Positions 1 to 5,601 of a stretch of 5,601 nucleotides of DNA are shown here, in pieces. The notes under the pieces are model-generated. The model worked only from the letters and a program-made list of their open reading frames with translations, ran no database searches and had not been told where the DNA came from. This stretch comes from Prevotella sp. UBA1395. Its GTDB lineage: Bacteria; Bacteroidota; Bacteroidia; Bacteroidales; Bacteroidaceae. The stretch's first letter is position 1. The number at the start of each line of letters is the position of its first letter. The position numbers were made by a program, and so were the translations under genes. Location: positions 4,069 through 9,669 of the forward strand of contig DBQL01000053.1 in assembly GCA_002305235.1 (NCBI GenBank). Reading direction: 5' to 3'.

Positions 1-910
1 GCTTATCAACGGGTATCCATTGATTTCAGACCAATTGAGCAACCGTTATGGTGAGGCCTTTACTTCAATCTTTGGCTCGGGCAATAGCAGTGAGAGCATT
101 CTTGAGCTGATTTACATGAACGATGATAACATGCCGGCCAATGGAGCAGTGAGCTATTACTATGGTAACTCCACTACGTTCCCCGGAATCGTGAAGCCCG
201 CGGAGTTCATTAGTTCCGATATGACGCTCGATGCGCCTCAGGTTTTCACGAGTAAGTATGATACTCGCTATTATGAGAACATGGAAGCGGCGGGCAGCGA
301 ATATGGAATCACCAAGTATGCCACAACCGGGGCGGTGGTGACCACTACCGGAACAACTCCCAAGGTTACCCACAGTTCGTTCTATCCGCAGGATTATTGT
401 CACGCCAACTGGATCATCTACCGATTGAGTGACATCATGTTACTCAAGGCAGAGGCATTGGTAGAGATGATCGATGAGAACGATAGTTCATCCGCAGGCA
501 TAGCACAGCGTGACACATTGTTGCGTCAGGCCTATAACATCGTCAATACCGTCAACTTGCGATCCAATGGTGCCACCAACAAGACAGATATCGATTTCAA
601 GCTTTACAGCAGCAAGACGCAGATGGCAAACCTTGTGATGCAGGAGCGGCAGAGAGAGCTGATGTTTGAGGGCAAACGATGGTACGACCTTGTTCGCCGT
701 AGTCGTCGTGATGGCAATACCAAGTATCTCATCAGCCGGGTGATGCAAAAAGGGTCAGAAAACTCCAGCGTTTTGCAGAGCAAGCTCACGCGGATGGATG
801 CCATCTATTGGCCATATCACAAGGATGAGATACAGGTCAATCCCAATCTTGTGCAGAATCCGGCCTTTGGCAGTGGCGAGACCAACAGTTATGAGGGTAC
901 TAACAAATAG
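1..910 (+). CDS. SusD/RagB-family outer-membrane lipoprotein, 3' part (5' end outside window)
   Basis: SusD-family proteins are surface lipoproteins that bind ligand and act as the lid on a SusC-type TonB-dependent barrel. The frame is open to the left edge (first full codon at 2, reading LINGYPLISDQ), so the TTG at 20 is an internal leucine, not a start. The 302 visible residues are roughly the C-terminal half of a family usually 500-600 residues long; the signal peptide and N-terminal TPR-like helices are missing. Family marks, numbered from the first visible codon: RLSDIMLLKAEAL at 141-153 and the strongly diagnostic ERQRELMFEGKRWYDL at 215-230. The tail NPNLVQNPAF is also typical of the family C-terminus. 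The stop is TAG at 908. A matching susC gene would be expected just upstream. A fasciclin lipoprotein gene follows after 25 bases, probably in the same operon. The substrate cannot be told from this part. The family call is firm. Confidence 0.95.
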   Translation, partial: LINGYPLISDQLSNRYGEAFTSIFGSGNSSESILELIYMNDDNMPANGAVSYYYGNSTTFPGIVKPAEFISSDMTLDAPQVFTSKYDTRYYENMEAAGSEYGITKYATTGAVVTTTGTTPKVTHSSFYPQDYCHANWIIYRLSDIMLLKAEALVEMIDENDSSSAGIAQRDTLLRQAYNIVNTVNLRSNGATNKTDIDFKLYSSKTQMANLVMQERQRELMFEGKRWYDLVRRSRRDGNTKYLISRVMQKGSENSSVLQSKLTRMDAIYWPYHKDEIQVNPNLVQNPAFGSGETNSYEGTNK

Positions 911-935
911 TTTACGCTATTAATACGATAAGATT
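911..935 (+). promoter_or_regulatory. Intergenic translation-start leader before first fasciclin gene
   Basis: This 25-base gap between the susD stop and the next ATG has no GGAGG-like ribosome-binding site, as is normal in Bacteroidota. It is AT-rich and holds ATAAGAT at 928-934, one base before the ATG, preceded by TAATACG at 921-927. The same ATAAGAT lies directly before the next fasciclin gene. The gap is too short for a separate promoter plus leader and shows no terminator hairpin, so transcriptional read-through from susD is likely. A role for the heptamer in translation initiation is inference. Confidence 0.35.
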
Positions 936-2951
936 ATGAAACTCAACATAAAATACATGATCGTGCTTCTCTTCTCGGGAATGATGGCAGGCTTAACCAC
1001 CGGTTGCTCAGACGATCCCACGGAAGAGAACTATTACACGTTTACCGGTGAGATGATGAGCGAGTATTTGCAGTCTCGAGCAGAGTTCAGCAAGTATGCC
1101 ACCATCGTAGAACGGGCCGGACTGATGAAACAACTCTCGGCATACGGTCATTACACCTGCTTTGCGCCGACCAACGATGCCATAGACGAATATCTCAAGA
1201 GCAGGGGGCTTTCTTCTGTCGACGAATTATCCAAAGCCGACTGTGACACCATAGCCCGCACACACCTTATCAATAATATGTACACCACCTCAGAGATGTA
1301 CGACGGCACTTTGACAACCGCCAACATGAACAAGCGGTATATTGAGGTGACGCACGGATTGGATGCCGACCAAAACGCCGTAGTGATTCTCAACCGTATG
1401 GCCAACGTCATCTTTTCCATGCAAGATGACTCCGTGGAAAATGGCATCATGCAACCGGTTAATGCCGTGCTGCAATCCAGCTCGCGCATGCTCCCCGACG
1501 TGTTGAAAGACAACCCCCGCATCTCTCTCTTCTTTCAGGCTTTGTCCAAGACAGGACTGATAGACTCGCTCTATGCATACAGAGACCCCACCTACAACAA
1601 AGACAAGTACCCTCGTTACAAGTACACTTCACACGTGAACAAAGAGACGGCCACGGCCCCGGATGAGAAGAAACAGGGCTTCACCGCGTTTGTTCCCACA
1701 GACTCCGTGCTCAATGCCAAGTATGGCATCACCAGTTTGGAGGCATTGTACAGAAAGGCTTGCGAGATCTATGATGCCACTTATCCGGAGGATGCCGGCC
1801 AACCCTATCACAGCATCGACTCTCTGACCAACCGCAAAAACCCGCTCAACCGCCTTGTGGCCTATCACATCCTGTCGCGCGATGTGATCGGTTGGAACTA
1901 TCTCACGCCGTTGAACAACATCGGAATCCTCACCACGGCCATGAATCCTGAGGATTGGTATGAGACCCTTCTGCCCTATACCATGCTCAAGTTCGAGCGT
2001 CTCACGGTGTTGAAATATGCCGGTGGTGATGTGCTCGGACAGCGATACATCAACCGTTGCTATAATGACAATTATCAAATACATGGCGCAATGGTCAGCC
2101 AGACGGTCGAGGGCAATGTGGAAAACTCGGCCATCAACGGGCGTTATTTCTATGTCAACGATCTCTTGGCGTTCAGCACCGACACCCGCGACATTGTTCA
2201 CAACTGCCGCATCCGCATGGATATGTCAACGATCTTCCCCGAGTTGATGACCGAGAACATCCGGTTGAACGGCAATGTGAAGATGCAAGACCCCGATTAT
2301 GACGAGACCGGCAAGTATGGTCGCAATTACTATTTTCCTGATGGATACCTGAAGAATGTCAAGGTCAATGGCTATTTCATCTACCGACGCCCACACGATT
2401 ACTATGATTCTTACGAGGGAGACGAGATGAATATGTTTGGCAACTACGACATCACCTTCAAGTTGCCGCCCGTACCTTACGAGGGCGACTGGCAGATTCG
2501 GTTGGGCTATGCGCAGGAGCCCACCCGTGGCATTGCCCAAATCTATTTCGACGGCGTGCCGCAGGGCATACCCTTGGACATGACCAAGGCCCTGAACGAC
2601 CCCTCGATACTTGGTGCCGACTTCAAGAACGACTATACCACGATGAGTGCCGAACAGCTCTCCACCGACCAAAAGGTCTTGAAAAACAAGGGCTACTATC
2701 GTGGGGCGGCCGGTGGCTATCGCTATAATCAGGGCACAACCACCCGTGTGGCCTTTGCCTCGCAGGCCAATACCTTCCGCATCGTGATTTGCACGGTGCA
2801 CATAGATCCCAACAAAGACCATTTCCTTCGTGTGAGAAGTGTCTCTGCCAAGAAGGGTAATGACAACGAGTTGATGCTCGACTATCTTGAGCTTGTGCCC
2901 AAGAGTGTCTACGGCGTGACCGATGAGGGTGCGATGGAAGACATGCTTTAA
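936..2951 (+). CDS. Fasciclin (FAS1) domain surface lipoprotein with C-terminal beta-sandwich-like domain
   Basis: Predicted surface lipoprotein of 671 residues, probably an accessory binding or adhesion protein of a SusC/SusD system; its ligand is unknown. Residues 1-23 form a lipoprotein signal peptide with the lipobox LTTGC (Cys24), followed by S-D-D, which resembles the Bacteroidota surface-export signal. FAS1 domain 1 spans about 45-182, with the H1-like motif YTCFAPTNDAI (73-83), a helix ending ARTHLINNMY (107-116) in the H2 region, and closing strand MQPVNAVLQ. FAS1 domain 2 spans about 195-415, with GFTAFVPTDSVL (248-259), LNRLVAYHIL (304-313) and closing YFYVNDLLAF; it is enlarged by a loop around 215-247. 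Residues about 420-658 are beta-rich, containing FKLPPV (508-513), RGIAQIYFDG (531-540) and a final strand LDYLELVPK (648-656), which recalls a carbohydrate-binding-module-like jelly roll. The start at 936 is preferred because it gives the complete signal peptide. The FAS1 assignment is confident; sugar binding is inference. Confidence 0.88.
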   Translation: MKLNIKYMIVLLFSGMMAGLTTGCSDDPTEENYYTFTGEMMSEYLQSRAEFSKYATIVERAGLMKQLSAYGHYTCFAPTNDAIDEYLKSRGLSSVDELSKADCDTIARTHLINNMYTTSEMYDGTLTTANMNKRYIEVTHGLDADQNAVVILNRMANVIFSMQDDSVENGIMQPVNAVLQSSSRMLPDVLKDNPRISLFFQALSKTGLIDSLYAYRDPTYNKDKYPRYKYTSHVNKETATAPDEKKQGFTAFVPTDSVLNAKYGITSLEALYRKACEIYDATYPEDAGQPYHSIDSLTNRKNPLNRLVAYHILSRDVIGWNYLTPLNNIGILTTAMNPEDWYETLLPYTMLKFERLTVLKYAGGDVLGQRYINRCYNDNYQIHGAMVSQTVEGNVENSAINGRYFYVNDLLAFSTDTRDIVHNCRIRMDMSTIFPELMTENIRLNGNVKMQDPDYDETGKYGRNYYFPDGYLKNVKVNGYFIYRRPHDYYDSYEGDEMNMFGNYDITFKLPPVPYEGDWQIRLGYAQEPTRGIAQIYFDGVPQGIPLDMTKALNDPSILGADFKNDYTTMSAEQLSTDQKVLKNKGYYRGAAGGYRYNQGTTTRVAFASQANTFRIVICTVHIDPNKDHFLRVRSVSAKKGNDNELMLDYLELVPKSVYGVTDEGAMEDML

Positions 2952-2975
2952 TCTGTGAACTAAAAGAAATAAGAT
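2952..2975 (+). promoter_or_regulatory. Intergenic translation-start leader before second fasciclin gene
   Basis: This 24-base AT-rich gap lacks a Shine-Dalgarno sequence. It contains A-rich AAAAGAAATAAGAT running into the ATG, including the heptamer ATAAGAT at 2969-2975, which is also found before the upstream fasciclin gene. No terminator or Bacteroides -7 element (TAnnTTTG) is visible, supporting co-transcription. Confidence 0.35.
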
Positions 2976-4649
2976 ATGAAAATGATATTCAACCTTATGG
3001 GATGGGGCAGAGTGGGGGTTGGCTCCCTTGTCGCCCTGCTGGCCTTAGCCTCCTGTTCTGACGACTGGGACATCCATTACGCCCCGTCTACCGGCGATGC
3101 CACATCCTTGTGGGAGAGCATCTCGCAAGAGAGCAGCGTATCCAATTTTGCCAAGGTGTTGAAGGCTGCCGACTTCGACCGGAAACTCTCGGGCAGTCAG
3201 GCCTACACTGTCTTTGCGCTGACCAACGACGCTTTGTCGGCCTCTCAGGCCGACAGTCTGGTCGAGGCCTATCAGACGCAGAAGGCTGCCGGTGTGCGTG
3301 ATAACGACAATACCGTTGTACGCCAGTTCATTCAGAACCATATCTCGCTGTATCGACATCCGGTTTCTACCCAGACCAACGATTCCATCAAGATGATGAA
3401 TGGCAAGTATGCGGTGCTCACACCCACCTCTGTGGGGGGGAGTCCGTTTGTCGTGACCAATCAGTTGCACAGCAACGGCGTACTGTTCACGGTGAACAAT
3501 CGTGTGAAATATTTCCCCAATGTGTTCGAGTATTTGGGCATAGACCACGACTTGGACAGTGTGTTCAGGTTCATCAATAGTTTTTCCGACTACGAGTTTG
3601 TCGAGTCGGCGAGCGTGCCCGGTGGCATTGTCGATGGGCAGACCGTCTATCTCGACTCGGTGATGCAAATGAGAAACAACATTCTCAACCTGCTGGGTTA
3701 CATCAATAGTGAAGACTCTACCTATTGGATGTTGGCACCCACCAATGCCGAATGGTCGCGCATGGTCACAGCCTACCGTCCTTACTACAACTATGCCAAC
3801 ACCGTAGCCAATCGCGACTCCATGCAGGAGACCAACACCCGCTTGGCCATTCTCTTGGGCACGGTGTTCAGCCGCACTGTCAATCCCGAGCCGGCGTTCC
3901 GCGACTCCGCCCTCTCCACATCGGCATTAAGCTACCAGTATCGCAGGATGCTCAATGCCGACCCCTATTACATCTTCTATCATCCTTTCGAGGCGAACGG
4001 CATCTTTGCCGGAACCCGGTCGTTGGAATGTAGCAATGGATCGGTCTTGAAAACGGCCGACTTCCGTATCGACAAGCGAAACACCTTCTTGCAGACCATC
4101 AAGGTTGAGGCCGAGAACTTGGTTCGGCAAGATACCATCATCGATGCGGAGCAGCCTTTGGAGGTCCATACGGTGCAATCGGGCAACGCGTTCTATGACA
4201 AGCTCTCGGGCAACCAGTTTGTCGAGCTGATAGCCAGCAACACATCTGCCGACCCCAACCACTTCCCTTACCCCACGGTGATGTATTCCGTTCCCGATGT
4301 GTTGGCCAATGTGGGTTACGATATCTATGTAGTCATGGCACCGGTACAGGCTTACAACCCGTATGCGGCAGACGCAGACACCCTGCCCAACAAGATTTTG
4401 TGCAACCTGTATTATAACAATCAAGACAACAAACTGCAGCAGCGGCGCTTGGGCGTGTCGGTGTCGACTCCCGGCAAGGTAGACACCATCAAGGTGGCCG
4501 GCAATTTCAAGTTCCCCATCTGTTCATACGGACTGAGCCAACCCAACGTGAGGTTGCGCATCCAGAGTCAGGTTGGCCGCAATGAGACAGCCAAATATTC
4601 CACCAATATGCGTCTCGACTGCATCATCTTCAAACCCACCGAAGAGTAA
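2976..4649 (+). CDS. Second fasciclin (FAS1) domain surface lipoprotein
   Basis: Predicted 557-residue surface lipoprotein, a divergent relative of the preceding gene product with the same overall plan. The signal peptide ends in lipobox LASC (Cys27), followed by SDDWDIHY; C-x-D-D-W-D-x-H-Y is a start I associate with Bacteroidales fasciclin lipoproteins. FAS1 domain 1 spans about 45-180: H1-like motif YTVFALTNDAL (77-87), in which the usual F-A-P-T has become F-A-L-T; H2-like VVRQFIQNHISLYRH (114-128); closing NGVLFTVNNRVKYFPN. FAS1 domain 2 spans about 187-365: YWMLAPTNAEW (250-260) and closing LECSNGSVLKTADF (350-363). The C-terminal domain, about 370-556, starts IKVEAENL, includes YSVPDV (437-442) and KVDTIKVAGNFKFPICSYG (501-519), and ends LDCIIFKP (547-554). 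It lies 24 bases after the previous stop and 38 bases before a susC start, consistent with one operon. No catalytic motif is seen, so a binding or scaffolding role is inferred. Confidence 0.88.
   Translation: MKMIFNLMGWGRVGVGSLVALLALASCSDDWDIHYAPSTGDATSLWESISQESSVSNFAKVLKAADFDRKLSGSQAYTVFALTNDALSASQADSLVEAYQTQKAAGVRDNDNTVVRQFIQNHISLYRHPVSTQTNDSIKMMNGKYAVLTPTSVGGSPFVVTNQLHSNGVLFTVNNRVKYFPNVFEYLGIDHDLDSVFRFINSFSDYEFVESASVPGGIVDGQTVYLDSVMQMRNNILNLLGYINSEDSTYWMLAPTNAEWSRMVTAYRPYYNYANTVANRDSMQETNTRLAILLGTVFSRTVNPEPAFRDSALSTSALSYQYRRMLNADPYYIFYHPFEANGIFAGTRSLECSNGSVLKTADFRIDKRNTFLQTIKVEAENLVRQDTIIDAEQPLEVHTVQSGNAFYDKLSGNQFVELIASNTSADPNHFPYPTVMYSVPDVLANVGYDIYVVMAPVQAYNPYAADADTLPNKILCNLYYNNQDNKLQQRRLGVSVSTPGKVDTIKVAGNFKFPICSYGLSQPNVRLRIQSQVGRNETAKYSTNMRLDCIIFKPTEE
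3434..3440 (+). repeat. Seven-G homopolymer inside the second fasciclin gene
   Basis: Seven consecutive G bases encode part of V-G-G-S at residues 153-156 of the second fasciclin lipoprotein, within its first FAS1 domain. The frame is intact here. A one-base slip would shift the frame and truncate the protein before its second FAS1 domain. Whether this tract varies in a population is unknown; it is short for a classical phase-variation tract. Confidence 0.5.
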
Positions 4650-4687
4650 GCTCTCGATAACCCTACACAGATAAAACGATAATACGT
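4650..4687 (+). promoter_or_regulatory. Intergenic leader before susC, no terminator seen
   Basis: This is the longest gap in the window, at 38 bases. It has no inverted repeat with a T-run and no TAnnTTTG promoter element, so nothing visible separates the susC from the upstream fasciclin genes. It is AT-rich near the start codon, with CGATAA at 4655-4660 and 4677-4682 and TAATACG at 4680-4686; both short words also occur at 921-931, before the first fasciclin gene. They may reflect shared start-region sequence or chance in AT-rich DNA. Confidence 0.3.
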
Positions 4688-5601
4688 ATGAAAAGATATA
4701 CAATATATGGCCTCTCGCTGTTGCTGTCTGTCGCTCTCCCTGCCTCCGGACAGGAGCCTGCCGGTGACGTTCCGGCGGCCAAGGCGCAGAAGTCTGCCGC
4801 GACAGTCAAGAAATACCCCACGCGTCACATTCGCGGACAAGTATTCAATGCTACCACCCGCCGGCCCGTTTCAGGTGCGATCATCAAGGTGTCCGAGATC
4901 GAAGGCTACAGTTGCCTGTCGCATAGCGATGGCAAGTTTGAGATGGACATCCCCACGTTTGCCTCCGGTCTCGAGCTGACTGCTCCCGAAATGAATGTCA
5001 CCCGCGTGGGATTGACCTCTGCCGAAGACCAGCACCGGGTGCTGCTCTATCCCGCACTCTTCAGGTCCGAATATTCCTCGGGCACCAATGTGCGTGGGGA
5101 GCGTGGCGCAGACGACTTCCGTTTCTCCGGTGCGGTGTCTATCGAAGACGAGATCCAGTCGCGCACGGGCGGCGATGTGTACACCGTGCGGCGCAACGGC
5201 ACGCCGGGAGTGGGTGCCGTGATGTTCATGAATGGTCTCAACTCGTTGAACATCAACGCACAGCCGCTCATCGTTGTCGATGGTGTGATATTCGACCAGC
5301 AGTACAACCGAAAGATGATCCATCAGGGATTCTACAATGATATTCTTGCCAATATCAGTCCGGCCGACATCGAGAAGGTCACCATCCTCAAGAACGGAAC
5401 GGCCCTTTACGGTGCCAAGGGTGCCAATGGTGTCATCCTCATTCAGACGCGGCGCAACCATAGCATGGCCACACGTATCACGGCGAGCATCTCCGCGGGC
5501 GTAACGCTGGAGCCAAAGTATATCGACATGATGAATGCCACGCAGTATAAGAGCTACGCCTCCGACCTTTTGGGAACGACCAACAGCACGGCCACCGACT
5601 T
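4688..5601 (+). CDS. SusC/RagA-family TonB-dependent outer-membrane receptor, 5' part (runs off window)
   Basis: SusC-type proteins are 22-strand outer-membrane barrels that import ligands held under a SusD lid, driven by TonB-ExbBD. The frame from ATG 4688 is open to the window end, giving 304 of the roughly 1000 residues usual for the family. Residues 1-21 form a cleavable signal peptide (likely cut at ASG/QEP, signal peptidase I). A short Ala/Lys-rich linker leads to a carboxypeptidase-regulatory-like domain at about 47-122 (HIRGQVFNATTRRPVSGAII, then SDGKFEMDIP). The plug domain, about 145-256, has MNGLNSLNINAQPLIVVDGV (181-200) and ISPADIEKVTILKNGTALYG (223-242), followed by AKGANGVILIQT; this is the SusC plug signature with N-G replacing the usual D-A-S stretch after LK. 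There is no N-terminal secretin/TonB (STN) domain, so signalling to an anti-sigma factor through it is unlikely. A paired susD is expected downstream. The family call is firm; the substrate is unknown. Confidence 0.94.
   Translation, partial: MKRYTIYGLSLLLSVALPASGQEPAGDVPAAKAQKSAATVKKYPTRHIRGQVFNATTRRPVSGAIIKVSEIEGYSCLSHSDGKFEMDIPTFASGLELTAPEMNVTRVGLTSAEDQHRVLLYPALFRSEYSSGTNVRGERGADDFRFSGAVSIEDEIQSRTGGDVYTVRRNGTPGVGAVMFMNGLNSLNINAQPLIVVDGVIFDQQYNRKMIHQGFYNDILANISPADIEKVTILKNGTALYGAKGANGVILIQTRRNHSMATRITASISAGVTLEPKYIDMMNATQYKSYASDLLGTTNSTATD

Noticed and set aside
20..22. TTG as the start codon of the first gene
   Set aside because: The frame continues to the left edge with family-like sequence (LINGYPLI), and only the C-terminal half of a SusD protein is present; the codon is an internal leucine.
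1629..2822. Long minus-strand open frames opposite the first fasciclin gene (190 and 198 codons)
   Set aside because: They lie wholly antisense to a gene with clear signal peptide and FAS1 motifs; their translations show no domain, are rich in V/H/I/R as expected of reverse-frame shadows, and have no start context.
3045..3668. A 207-codon minus-strand open frame opposite the second fasciclin gene
   Set aside because: It is antisense to a well-supported lipoprotein gene with no recognisable motif; it arises from codon bias on the plus strand.
4650..4687. Possible terminator or promoter between the fasciclin genes and susC
   Set aside because: No hairpin with T-run and no TAnnTTTG/TTTG promoter pair can be found; the 38-base gap is more consistent with read-through.
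4707..4979. A 90-codon plus-strand frame overlapping the susC start
   Set aside because: It is out of frame with the SusC reading frame, which starts at 4688 with a proper signal peptide and continues to the window end; the low-complexity Ser/Arg/Pro product is a shadow.
4871..5461. Minus-strand frame of 196 codons opposite the susC plug
   Set aside because: Antisense shadow of the conserved plug region; no family resemblance.
1..5601. Mobile element, CRISPR array or RNA gene
   Set aside because: No transposase or integrase frame, no spaced direct repeats, and no tRNA-like or rRNA-like sequence was recognised; nearly all of the window is accounted for by four coding regions.

Overview
The window reads as a stretch of a Bacteroidota chromosome, most likely order Bacteroidales and perhaps Prevotella-like. 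This rests on the SusD/RagB and SusC/RagA families, on lipoprotein signal peptides followed by acidic C-S-D-D surface-export motifs, and on AT-rich start regions without Shine-Dalgarno sequences. By eye the G+C content is near one half. Genus is an inference; order is fairly safe.

Layout, all on the + strand and tightly packed. (1) Up to 910: the 3' half of a SusD/RagB-family lipoprotein gene, whose 5' end lies outside the window. (2) 936-2951: a 671-residue lipoprotein with two FAS1 (fasciclin-like) domains and a C-terminal beta-rich domain. (3) 2976-4649: a second, divergent lipoprotein of 557 residues with the same plan. (4) 4688 to the window end: the 5' part of a SusC/RagA-family TonB-dependent outer-membrane receptor, with signal peptide, carboxypeptidase-regulatory-like domain, plug and the first residues of the barrel. 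The gaps are only 25, 24 and 38 bases and hold no visible terminator hairpin or Bacteroides-type promoter, so the four genes probably share one transcript.

The usual order in such loci is susC then susD. Here a susD end is followed by two fasciclin lipoproteins and then a new susC start. The window therefore most likely spans the junction between two SusC/SusD modules, with the fasciclin pair as accessory surface lipoproteins of the first module, the second, or both. By analogy with Sus-like systems, the SusC barrel and SusD lid would import a ligand (glycan, glycopeptide or peptide) using TonB energy, and the fasciclin lipoproteins would sit on the cell surface as binding or adhesive partners. 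No glycoside hydrolase, peptidase, sulfatase or regulator is visible, so the ligand cannot be named.

No RNA genes, mobile elements, CRISPR arrays or attachment sites were seen. The most interesting signal is the shared FAS1-FAS1-beta-sandwich architecture of the two middle lipoproteins and their position between a susD and a divergent susC.
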